Shown piece by piece: positions 1 through 6,291 of a DNA stretch of 9,644 nucleotides. Source of the stretch: an uncultured Austwickia sp. (GTDB lineage Bacteria > Actinomycetota > Actinomycetes > Actinomycetales > Dermatophilaceae); contig CAKUSI010000134.1 in the NCBI GenBank assembly GCA_934678955.1, positions 1 through 9,644 of the forward strand, in the 5' to 3' direction. The translations under genes were made by a program, and so were the position numbers. Numbering within the stretch: position 1 is the stretch's first letter; the number at the start of each line of letters is the position of its first letter. The notes under the pieces were generated by a model that saw only the letters and a list, made by a program, of their open reading frames with translations, was not told where the DNA came from and did not search any database.

Positions 1-378
1 CCGGCCTTCCTGCGGCCGCTCGCCCCGCCAGACCTTCTGAATCTGGTAGCGCCGGAACGGGAAGGTCAGCTTGCCGGCGTTCTCCAGCACGTACCGCGCG
101 AACGGCACCGTCAGGTCGAAGTGCAGCCCCAGCTGGTCTTCGGCCGGGCCGCGCGGCTCGCTGGACGCAGCCAGGCGCGACACGGCGTAGATCTCCTTGT
201 CGGCGTCGCCGCCCTTGCCGAGCAGCCGCTCCACGGGCTCCACGGCCCGCGTCTCGATCCCCACGAAACCGTGCAGTTCGAACGTCTCGCGGATAACGTC
301 GAGCACGTGCTGCTCGATGATCCGCTGCTCAGGCAGCCACTCCGGAAAACCCGACAGGGGGGTGATCTTGGCGCTCAT
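1..378 (-). CDS. hisS: Histidyl-tRNA synthetase, N-terminal 126 residues (3' end outside window)
   Basis: HisRS attaches histidine to tRNA-His in the cytoplasm using ATP. Only the first 126 codons are present and the frame is open to base 1. Visible are the class II motif 1 region (GFVGIETRAVEPVE, residues 37-50), the block LHFDLTVPFARYV (85-97), and the start of motif 2, FRRYQIQKVWRGERPQEGR (108-126), whose Arg contacts the ATP phosphate in class II enzymes. The block at 85-97 replaces the LRPEGT signature of most bacterial HisRS, so this belongs to the DLTVPFARY subtype, resembling eukaryotic/archaeal enzymes and, from memory, Arthrobacter relatives. The ATG at 378 is preceded by GAAGGAG at 393-399, an unusually long 14-nt spacing, but no closer in-frame start exists. 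It lies 47 bp downstream of the MBL hydrolase gene on the same strand and is probably cotranscribed with it. Confidence 0.95.
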   Translation of the reverse strand, partial: MSAKITPLSGFPEWLPEQRIIEQHVLDVIRETFELHGFVGIETRAVEPVERLLGKGGDADKEIYAVSRLAASSEPRGPAEDQLGLHFDLTVPFARYVLENAGKLTFPFRRYQIQKVWRGERPQEGR

Positions 379-392
379 CGCTGGTCGTGCTG

Positions 393-399
393 CTCCTTC
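393..399 (-). promoter_or_regulatory. Putative ribosome binding site of hisS with long spacing
   Basis: GAAGGAG on the minus strand is a strong Shine-Dalgarno match but lies 14 nt from the hisS ATG, where 5-9 nt is usual. No ATG, GTG or TTG occurs in the spacer, so the ATG at 378 remains the only sensible start. Confidence 0.5.
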
Positions 400-425
400 G
401 GCGGGGTGCTACGAGGGGGTGCTGC

Positions 426-1121
426 TCACAGTCCCTGCAGGAACGGGTTGGTCAGTCGCTCCCGCCCGATCGTGGTCGCGGGCCCGTGGCCGGGCAGGAC
501 CAGCGTGTCGTCGTGCTCGGCGAGGACGACGTCGCGCAGCGACTCCCGCATCTGCGCGTCGTCGCCGCCTGGCAGGTCGGTGCGCCCGATGCCGCCGGCG
601 AAGAGGACGTCCCCGGCGATCAGCGTGCGGATCAGGCCCGAGTCGGCGGGCAGCGAGTCCGGCGCCCCCTCCATCCGGAACATCACCGACCCCTCGGTGT
701 GTCCGGGGGCGTACTCCACCCGCAGGGTCAGCCCGGCCATGTCCAGGTCCACTCCCCCGTCGAACGTGACGACGTCGTCCGGGTCCTTCCAGGTGACGCC
801 CGGGTATTCCATCCGCAGCATCGCGAGGATGGCCGGGTCGACGGCCGCGAGGGCGTCATGCAGTCGGTAGGCGTCCGCGCCGTGGATGTGCGCGGCGATC
901 CCGTGGGCGCCGCAGACCGGCGTGACCGAGTACGTGTGGTCGATGTGCCCGTGGGTCAACAGCACGGCGCTCGGGCGGAGCTTGAACTGATCCAGGGCCT
1001 CGCGCAGCCGGTCGACGACGCCCACGCCGGGATCGACGATCAGGCACTCCTCACCCTCGGCCGGCGCCAGGACGAAACAGTTGGTGCCGAAAGCGGCCGC
1101 GGGGAATCCGATCGTCAACAC
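426..1121 (-). CDS. Metallo-beta-lactamase-fold hydrolase, glyoxalase II-like
   Basis: A 231-residue single-domain cytoplasmic hydrolase of the metallo-beta-lactamase superfamily. The di-zinc ligands are all present: the HxHxDH motif in THGHIDHT (H57, H59, D61, H62), H141 in APGHTEG, D171 in AGDVLF, and H212 in LPGHGP. This is the glyoxalase II (hydroxyacylglutathione hydrolase) pattern, and the length fits the short bacterial homologues. Actinobacteria lack glutathione and use mycothiol, so the real substrate is probably another thioester and cannot be read from sequence. The GTG start gives MLTIGFPAAAFGTNCFVL, the family's usual opening. An in-frame TAG lies at 1131-1133, so the only alternative start is the following TTG. 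No Shine-Dalgarno sequence is evident, and TAGTCT sits 6 nt before the GTG, suggesting leaderless transcription. It lies upstream of hisS, as in M. tuberculosis (Rv2581c-Rv2580c). The family call is firm; the substrate is unknown. Confidence 0.93.
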   Translation of the reverse strand: MLTIGFPAAAFGTNCFVLAPAEGEECLIVDPGVGVVDRLREALDQFKLRPSAVLLTHGHIDHTYSVTPVCGAHGIAAHIHGADAYRLHDALAAVDPAILAMLRMEYPGVTWKDPDDVVTFDGGVDLDMAGLTLRVEYAPGHTEGSVMFRMEGAPDSLPADSGLIRTLIAGDVLFAGGIGRTDLPGGDDAQMRESLRDVVLAEHDDTLVLPGHGPATTIGRERLTNPFLQGL

Positions 1122-1133
1122 CCGGCCAGACTA
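1122..1133 (-). promoter_or_regulatory. Candidate -10 element for a leaderless MBL hydrolase transcript
   Basis: On the minus strand TAGTCT (1133-1128) fits the actinobacterial -10 consensus TANNNT and is followed by exactly six bases and then the GTG start at 1121. The expected transcription start therefore coincides with the G of GTG. No convincing -35 is seen, which is common in actinobacteria. The TAG inside this element is also the in-frame stop upstream of the gene. The assignment is inferred from geometry and the lack of a Shine-Dalgarno sequence. Confidence 0.35.
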
Positions 1134-1174
1134 GCCCGGCACCCTCCGGACGCTCCCGTCCCTCCCTCCGGCCT

Positions 1175-1210
1175 CCTGCCCGACGGTCCCTCGCCGCGCC
1201 GGCGGGCAGG
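1175..1210. repeat. Interrupted inverted repeat (hairpin or operator) in the divergent intergenic region
   Basis: CCTGCCCG at 1175-1182 is perfectly complementary to CGGGCAGG at 1203-1210. After one A/G mismatch the stem continues with CGG (1184-1186) pairing CCG (1199-1201, offset by the mismatch), leaving a loop of about 12 nt. It lies in the 244-bp gap between the divergent MBL hydrolase and DUF349 genes. There is no poly-T tract after it on either strand and no upstream plus-strand gene, so a terminator role is unlikely. An operator or a structured leader is possible. The rest of the gap (1134-1174 and 1211-1352) holds no gene that I can see. Confidence 0.5.
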
Positions 1211-1245
1211 CATTATGGTGTTATCCACGTCACGCCCGTGGCAGA
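1211..1245 (+). promoter_or_regulatory. Possible promoter region of the DUF349 gene
   Basis: TATGGT at 1214-1219 matches TANNNT on the plus strand; the complementary strand reads CATAAT, so either direction is possible. A second TANNNT match, TATCGT, lies at 1299-1304. Neither has a good -35. A short inverted repeat, CCACG-N7-CGTGG (1225-1229 and 1237-1241), follows the first. The promoter must lie somewhere in 1134-1350, but the exact element is uncertain. Confidence 0.2.
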
Positions 1246-1352
1246 GTGAACTGCGTATGCGCGTTGGCTAGCACCGAACGTCGCAGCGCGAGTGCCCGTA
1301 TCGTCACATCCGTTTCGTCTTCGAGCCGACGGCCCCGCCGCCGGTGTCTTAC

Positions 1353-1359
1353 AGGAAGG
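1353..1359 (+). promoter_or_regulatory. Ribosome binding site fixing the DUF349 gene start
   Basis: AGGAAGG lies six bases before the GTG at 1366, ideal spacing. The reading frame stays open upstream to a GTG at 1246, but that start has no such site and would add 40 Arg/Ser-rich residues unlike the rest of the protein. The site therefore supports the start at 1366. Confidence 0.75.
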
Positions 1360-1365
1360 CCCGCC

Positions 1366-2991
1366 GTGTCCGACCCCACCGCGCCCGCCCCGACCGAGAC
1401 CCATGAGCCGCCGGCTGCTGATGCCGACAAGGCCGGGGACGAGGCGCACCAGGACGTGGCGGTCACCGACGGGTCGTCGTCCGGAGAATCACCGGTCGTC
1501 GAAACGCCGGTCGTCGAAACGCCTGTCTCCGAAGCTTCGGCCGACGCCGCTACGGCAGCCGAAGCACCGGCTGAGAACGCACCGACCGACGGGGCAGCAG
1601 CGGAGCAGGCCGACCCGGACCAGGCGTCCGCCGCGACTCCCGGCGTCCCCTCCCCGGCACTGCTCGCCAAGGTGGCAGGAGCCGGTCCGAACCCCGCCAC
1701 ACTGGCGGGCCGCCTCCACCCGCCGGCCCCGGCGGGCGCACGGGCGAGCGAGTTCGGCAGGGTCGCCGACGACGGGACCGTGTATGTCAAGACGCCAGAG
1801 GGCGAGCGCGAGGTCGGGTCCTACCCCGGCGCCACGCCCGAAGAGGCGCTGGCCTATTTCACGCGTAAGTACGACGAGGCCGACGCCCAGGCCGACCTGC
1901 TCCTGTCACGGGTGACCCAGACCGAACTGTCCGCCAAGGAGGCCACCGAGGGCCTGGCCAAGCTCCGGAGCACCATGGGCGACCTGCGTGCGGTCGGCGA
2001 CCTGGTCGCGCTCAACAACAAGGTGGAGAACATCGCCACCGCCGTCGAGGCCCGCAAGCAGGTCGAGGCCGCGGACCGGGCGCAGGCGCGCGAGGCGGCG
2101 ACCGCGCGGCGGATGGAGATCGTCGAGGCCGCGGAGGAGATCGCGAACCAGCCCGAGGACCGCATCCAGTGGAAGGCGAGCAGCGCCAAGATGCGCGGCC
2201 TGTTGGAGGACTGGAAGACCGCTCAGCGGGAGGGCCCCAAGCTGGACCGCGAGACGGAGCAGGGCATGTGGCAGCGCCTCTCCGGGGCGCGCAACAGCTT
2301 CGACAAGCTGCGCCGCGTGCACTTCGCGCAGTTGACGTCGCGGCAGGCGGAAGCGAAGTCCACCAAGGAAGAACTCGTCGAGGAGGCCGAGGCCCTCGCT
2401 GCCAGCACGGAGTGGGGTCCGACGGCTGGCGCGTTCAAGCGGCTCATGGACCGTTGGCGTCAGGCCGGCCGGGCTTCGCGCGCTGAGGACGACGCGCTGT
2501 GGGCGCGGTTCAAGGCCGCCCAGGACTCGTTCTTTGCCGCCAAGGACTCGGTCGTGGCCGCGGAGAACGCGGAGTTCTCGGCGAACCTCACCGTCAAGGA
2601 AGAGCTGCTGCAGCAGGCCCAGGCCCTCGTGCCGGTGAAGGATCTGGAGGCCACCAAGTCCGCGTTGCGCGCCATCCAGGACAAATGGGACGCCGCCGGC
2701 AAGGTTCCGCGCGCCGACATGGACCGCATGGAGCGAGGCATGCGCAGGGTCGAGGCCGCCGTCCGCGAGGCCGAGGACCGCAAGTGGCAGCGCTCCAACC
2801 CCGAGGTGGCGGCCCGCGCCCGCAGCCTGGTCGACCAGCTCGAGGCGGCCTGCGAGGGCCTGCGCGCCGACCTGGCGAAGGCCGAGGCCGGCGGCAACGC
2901 CAAGGCGGTCGCCAAGGCCCAGGAGGCGCTGACCGCACGCGAGGCGTGGCTGGCGCAGGCCCGCCAGGGGCTGGCCGAGTTCGGTTCCTGA
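1366..2991 (+). CDS. DUF349 repeat protein (three repeats), function unknown
   Basis: A 541-residue hydrophilic protein without signal peptide or membrane segment. Residues 1-105 are low-complexity, rich in Ala, Pro, Thr and Glu, including a short tandem PVVET repeat (43-52). A conserved-looking block follows, FGRVADDGTVYVKTPEGE and onward to about 170 (starting at residue 130), then a charged helical, probably coiled-coil stretch (170-260). Three DUF349 units sit at roughly 264-320, 347-397 and 424-475, each with the recurring pattern W..aG.....-D..LW.rF..A...F (for example DRWRQAGRASRAEDDALWAR). The C-terminus (485-541) is another Ala/Glu-rich helix. I know of no assigned biochemical activity for DUF349 proteins in actinobacteria. 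The gene is divergent from the MBL hydrolase gene and convergent with rel, with only 10 bp between stops. Its position beside rel is frequent in actinobacteria, from memory. The GTG start was chosen from the ribosome binding site. Confidence 0.9.
   Translation: MSDPTAPAPTETHEPPAADADKAGDEAHQDVAVTDGSSSGESPVVETPVVETPVSEASADAATAAEAPAENAPTDGAAAEQADPDQASAATPGVPSPALLAKVAGAGPNPATLAGRLHPPAPAGARASEFGRVADDGTVYVKTPEGEREVGSYPGATPEEALAYFTRKYDEADAQADLLLSRVTQTELSAKEATEGLAKLRSTMGDLRAVGDLVALNNKVENIATAVEARKQVEAADRAQAREAATARRMEIVEAAEEIANQPEDRIQWKASSAKMRGLLEDWKTAQREGPKLDRETEQGMWQRLSGARNSFDKLRRVHFAQLTSRQAEAKSTKEELVEEAEALAASTEWGPTAGAFKRLMDRWRQAGRASRAEDDALWARFKAAQDSFFAAKDSVVAAENAEFSANLTVKEELLQQAQALVPVKDLEATKSALRAIQDKWDAAGKVPRADMDRMERGMRRVEAAVREAEDRKWQRSNPEVAARARSLVDQLEAACEGLRADLAKAEAGGNAKAVAKAQEALTAREAWLAQARQGLAEFGS
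1492..1521 (+). repeat. Two perfect 15-bp tandem repeats inside the DUF349 gene
   Basis: The 15-bp unit CCGGTCGTCGAAACG occurs twice head to tail and encodes PVVET twice; a degenerate third copy (PVSEA) continues to 1536. The repeat is in frame and lies in the disordered N-terminal part, so copy-number change would be tolerated without a frameshift. Confidence 0.85.
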
Positions 2992-3001
2992 CGCCCGCGG
3001 C

Positions 3002-5659
3002 TCAGCTGGAGCGCAGGGAGCTGCCGTCGCTGACGCGACCGACCTCGTAGACGCCCCCGACCTCTTTGACCGCGTTGATCACGTGGGCCAGGTGGCTCGG
3101 CTCGCCCATCTCGAACTCGAATCGTAGGCGCGCGACCCGGTCCTGCAGGGTCTGCACCTCCGCGGAGCGGATGTTGACGTGGTGGTCGGCGAGGACCCCG
3201 GTCACGTCGGACAGCAGACGTGGGCGGTCCAGCGCCTCCGCCTCGATCTTGACCGTGAAGATGCTGGTCGCCGAGGGCGCCCACTCGACGTCGGTGAGGC
3301 GCTCCGGCTGCTCGGACAGCCGCACGGCGTTCGGGCAGTCCTTGCGGTGCACCGACACTCCCTGACCGCGGGTGACGAACCCGAGGATCGGGTCGCCGGG
3401 CAGCGGCGTGCAGCACCGGGCCAGCTTCACCCACACGTCGGAGGCGCCGACCACGACGACGCCCGGGTCGGTCGGCCGCTTCGAGCGGCGCTGGGTGCCG
3501 GGGATCGTCGCCTCGGCCAGGTCCTCGCTCGCCCCGTCCTCCCCGCCGTGGGCGGCGATGACCTTGTCGACGATGCTCTGTGCGGAGACGTGTCCCTCGC
3601 CGACGGCCGCGTAGAGCGCGTCGATGTCGCTGTAGCGCAGCTGGGTCGCGAGCGCCGTCAGCGTGTCGGCGCTCATCAGGCGCTGTACGGGCCGCTGCTG
3701 CTTGCGCATCGCGGTCGCGATCAGGTCCTTGCCGGACTCGATGGCCTCCTCGCGGCGCTCCTTGGAGAACCACTGCCGGATCTTGTTGCGCGCCCGCGGG
3801 CTCTTGACGAAGTTCAGCCAGTCCCGGGACGGCCCGGCGCCGTCGGCCTTGCTGGTCAGGATCTCGACCATGTCGCCGTTGTCCAGCGGGCTCTCCAGCG
3901 GCGCGAGCCGGCCGTTGACCCGGGCGCCCATACAGTGGTGCCCCACCTCGGTGTGGACCGCGTACGCGAAGTCGACGGGCGTCGACCCGGCGGGCAGCCC
4001 GATCACACTCCCCTTGGGCGTGAAGACGTAGACCTCGCGGGTGTTGATCTCGAAGCGCAACGCCTCGAGGAACTCGCTCGGGTCGGAGGTGTCCCGCTGC
4101 CAGTCCAGGACGTGGCGGACCCAGCGCAGGTCGGTCTTGCCGTCGTCCGCGCCCTCCTTGTATTTCCAGTGCGCGGCGATCCCGTACTCCGCGCGCTGAT
4201 GCATCTCATGGGTGCGGATCTGGATCTCGACCGGCTTGCCGCCCGGGCCCACGACCGTCGTGTGCAGCGACTGGTACATGTTGAACTTGGGCATCGCGAT
4301 GTAGTCCTTGAAGCGCCCCGGCATCGGCTTCCACCGGGTGTGCATCGACCCCAGCACCGCGTAGCAGTCGCGCACCGTGTCCACGAGGACGCGCACCGCG
4401 ACCAGGTCGTAGATCTCCTCGAAGTCGCGACCCCGCACGATCATCTTCTGGTAGACGGAGTAATAGTGCTTCGGCCGCCCGGTCACGATCCCCGTGATCC
4501 GCGCCTCGCGCAGCGCGTCGGAAACCTCCTCCTTGACCCGCGTCAGGTATTCGTCGCGCGCCGGCGCCCGCTCGGCGACCATCCGCACGATCTCCTCGTG
4601 CACGCGCGGGTAGATCGCGGCGAACGCCAGATCCTCCAGCTCCCACTTGATCGTGTTCATGCCCAGCCGGTGCGCCAGCGGGGCGAAGATCTCCAAGGTC
4701 TCCTTGGCGTTGCGCTCGGCCTTGCCCTCCGGCAGATACTTGTACGTCCGCGCGTTGTGCAGCCGGTCCGCCAGCTTGATCAGCAGCACCCGGATGTCCT
4801 TGGCCATCGCGACGACCATCTTGCGGACGGTCTCGGCCTGCGCCGCGTCCCCGTACTCGACCTTGTCGAGCTTGGTGACCCCGTCGACCATCATCGCGAT
4901 CTCGGGGCCGAAGTCGGCGGTGAGCTGATCCAGGCTGTATGGGGTGTCCTCGACCGTGTCGTGCAGCAGGGCGGCCGCCAGCGTGGTGGGGGTGAGGCCG
5001 AGTTCCGCGAGGATCAGCGCCACCGCGAGCGGGTGCGTGATGTATGGATCCCCGCTCTTGCGCAGCTGCCCGGAGTGGGCCCGCTCGGCGACCTCGTAGG
5101 CCCGCTCGATCAGCGCGAGGTCGGCTTTGGGGTGGGTCTGCTTGACCACCCGCAGGAGCGGTTCAAGCGCGGGATGGCTCTGATGGCGCGGCCCGCCGAA
5201 TCGGGCCAGACGGGCCCGCACGCGGGCGGGCGTGGCGGTCGCCCACATCCCCCCGGTGGTGGGCGCCGGTGGGGTGGGCACCGCCGTGGGGGTCGCGGGG
5301 CGAGCGGGTGCGGCCTTGGCCGGCCCCGCAGGCGACGGCGACGCGCTAGCACCCGGAGAAGGGGCAACTGGCGGAGACGGGGCAGCTACCGGAGGCGCGT
5401 TCGCCGCCGGGGCCGCGTGTGCGGCAGATGAGGGGCCCGTCACGGGAGGGGTGCCGGACGCAGGGGAAGCGCTCGCGGCCGAGGTCACAGCCTCTCGGGC
5501 GGCGGCGCCGGAGCCCGCCGACCCGTTGCCGCCGAGCCCGTCCGCCTCGATCCCCACCGCGCTGGTCGGGCCTGCGTCGGGCAGCTGCTCGCTGGCCAGA
5601 TCCGGGCGCGCGACATCGCCGGAGGCCAGCGCCTCGGTCGGGAGGTCGCGCGGATTCAT
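3002..5659 (-). CDS. rel: Bifunctional (p)ppGpp synthetase/hydrolase Rel (RelA/SpoT family)
   Basis: An 885-residue stringent-response enzyme that makes (p)ppGpp from ATP and GTP/GDP on starved ribosomes and also hydrolyses it. Domains in order: a disordered Ala/Pro/Ser-rich extension (1-140); HD hydrolase (about 165-345) with R200, K201, H209, H233-D234, E237-D238, D298 and N302 intact; synthetase (about 390-500) with GRPKHYYS (394-401), D418, RFKD (449-452), YQSLHT (462-467) and E478; TGS (about 542-603); helical region; zinc-finger/conserved-cysteine domain with C749, C750, H771 and C775; ACT (about 798-878). RFKD is the RXKD signature of bifunctional Rel, as opposed to EXDD of synthetase-only RelA. 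Both catalytic sites look functional. The start follows apt by 24 bp; it lacks a good Shine-Dalgarno but has TATGAT six bases upstream. The N-terminal extension makes it about 100 residues longer than the mycobacterial enzyme, from memory. Confidence 0.97.
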   Translation of the reverse strand: MNPRDLPTEALASGDVARPDLASEQLPDAGPTSAVGIEADGLGGNGSAGSGAAAREAVTSAASASPASGTPPVTGPSSAAHAAPAANAPPVAAPSPPVAPSPGASASPSPAGPAKAAPARPATPTAVPTPPAPTTGGMWATATPARVRARLARFGGPRHQSHPALEPLLRVVKQTHPKADLALIERAYEVAERAHSGQLRKSGDPYITHPLAVALILAELGLTPTTLAAALLHDTVEDTPYSLDQLTADFGPEIAMMVDGVTKLDKVEYGDAAQAETVRKMVVAMAKDIRVLLIKLADRLHNARTYKYLPEGKAERNAKETLEIFAPLAHRLGMNTIKWELEDLAFAAIYPRVHEEIVRMVAERAPARDEYLTRVKEEVSDALREARITGIVTGRPKHYYSVYQKMIVRGRDFEEIYDLVAVRVLVDTVRDCYAVLGSMHTRWKPMPGRFKDYIAMPKFNMYQSLHTTVVGPGGKPVEIQIRTHEMHQRAEYGIAAHWKYKEGADDGKTDLRWVRHVLDWQRDTSDPSEFLEALRFEINTREVYVFTPKGSVIGLPAGSTPVDFAYAVHTEVGHHCMGARVNGRLAPLESPLDNGDMVEILTSKADGAGPSRDWLNFVKSPRARNKIRQWFSKERREEAIESGKDLIATAMRKQQRPVQRLMSADTLTALATQLRYSDIDALYAAVGEGHVSAQSIVDKVIAAHGGEDGASEDLAEATIPGTQRRSKRPTDPGVVVVGASDVWVKLARCCTPLPGDPILGFVTRGQGVSVHRKDCPNAVRLSEQPERLTDVEWAPSATSIFTVKIEAEALDRPRLLSDVTGVLADHHVNIRSAEVQTLQDRVARLRFEFEMGEPSHLAHVINAVKEVGGVYEVGRVSDGSSLRSS

Positions 5660-5671
5660 GAACCGATCATA
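5660..5671 (-). promoter_or_regulatory. Candidate -10 element for a leaderless rel transcript
   Basis: On the minus strand TATGAT (5671-5666), one base from the TATAAT consensus and a perfect TANNNT, is followed by exactly six bases and then the rel ATG at 5659. Transcription would be expected to begin at or next to the A of ATG. No recognisable Shine-Dalgarno lies at the usual distance, and no clear -35 is seen (the region 17-19 bp upstream lies inside the end of apt). This would let rel be expressed separately from secDF-apt. Confidence 0.4.
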
Positions 5672-5686
5672 GGTCCCGCCCGATCA
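5663..5686 (-). repeat. Direct repeat TGATCGG at the apt/rel junction
   Basis: TGATCGG occurs twice on the minus strand (5686-5680, containing the apt stop codon, and 5669-5663, overlapping the candidate rel -10), 17 bp apart. A regulatory role is possible but the repeat is short and may be chance. Confidence 0.3.
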
Positions 5687-6250
5687 GAGCGTGACCATGG
5701 CCTGAACGGCACGAGACCCCAGGGCGGCCCGTCCGCCCAGGGCGGCGAGCTCGATCACCACTTCCACGGCAACCACCGTGCCGCCAGCCCGCTCCACGAG
5801 ATCGCACGCCGCGACGGCCGTGCCGCCCGTGGCGAGGACGTCGTCCATGATCAGCACCCGCGGGGTGCCGACGATCGCGTCGACGTGCATCTCGATGGTG
5901 GCCTCGCCGTACTCGAGGTCGTAGCCGACCGCGTACGTCTCGGCCGGCAGCTTGCCGGCCTTGCGGATCGGCACGAACCCGACGCCGAGGGCGTACGCGG
6001 TGGCCGCCCCGAGCATGAAGCCGCGCGCCTCGATCCCGACGACCGCGTCCACCCGGCCCGCGTAACGCCCGGCGATGTCGTCGACGACCGCGCGCAACAG
6101 GTCGCCGTCGCCCAGCACCGGCGTGAAGTCCTGGAAGAGCACGCCGGGGGTAGGGAAGTCGCGGATCTCCCGCAGGCTCGCGAGCACCTGCGCGGCGACG
6201 CCGAGCGCCGGGGCCTCGTCGGCCAGCGCGGATGAAGTGTCGGAAGTCAT
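5684..6250 (-). CDS. apt: Adenine phosphoribosyltransferase
   Basis: Apt converts adenine and PRPP to AMP and pyrophosphate in purine salvage, in the cytoplasm. The 188-residue product (from the ATG at 6250) shows the type I phosphoribosyltransferase fold: FPTPGVLFQDFTPVL (32-46), the family's EARGF (74-78), RKAGKLP (96-102), and the PRPP-binding loop VLIMDDVLATGGT (132-144) with its two acidic residues. Most Apt proteins have FKD or FRD where this one has FQD. The start is uncertain: a GTG at 6295 overlaps the secF stop as GTGA, exactly like the secF/secD junction, and would add 15 residues; a GTG at 6265 is also in frame. None has a clear Shine-Dalgarno. I chose the ATG because it gives the usual family length. 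It lies between secF and rel, the typical actinobacterial order; the lipoprotein gene between apt and secF in M. tuberculosis (Rv2585c) is absent. Confidence 0.94.
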   Translation of the reverse strand: MTSDTSSALADEAPALGVAAQVLASLREIRDFPTPGVLFQDFTPVLGDGDLLRAVVDDIAGRYAGRVDAVVGIEARGFMLGAATAYALGVGFVPIRKAGKLPAETYAVGYDLEYGEATIEMHVDAIVGTPRVLIMDDVLATGGTAVAACDLVERAGGTVVAVEVVIELAALGGRAALGSRAVQAMVTL

Positions 6251-6291
6251 GGCGTCATTGTTCACGCCACGGTGGGCAGGCCGGGCGCCGT

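Noticed and set aside
1271..1305. ECF-type sigma factor promoter (GAAC ... CGTC) upstream of the DUF349 gene
   Set aside because: The spacing between the two elements is about 22 bp, too long for ECF promoters, and both words are short.
1246..1365. 40-codon upstream extension of the DUF349 gene from a GTG at 1246
   Set aside because: No ribosome binding site precedes that GTG, the residues are Arg/Ser/Cys-rich unlike the protein, and a near-ideal AGGAAGG site lies before the GTG at 1366.
2992..3039. Possible terminator between the convergent DUF349 and rel genes
   Set aside because: The only stem seen is GTCGC-TGAC-GCGAC (3026-3039), five base pairs, inside rel codons and without a T tract; the gap itself is 10 bp. 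Not enough to call.
2460..3773. Minus-strand open frame spanning the 3' ends of rel and the DUF349 gene
   Set aside because: It overlaps two well-supported genes in wrong frames and shows no domain.
3179..5431. 750-codon open frame on the plus strand opposite rel
   Set aside because: It lies wholly antisense to a clearly coding gene with intact motifs. In very GC-rich DNA the antisense frame in register with codon positions rarely meets stops, and the translation has no recognisable domain.
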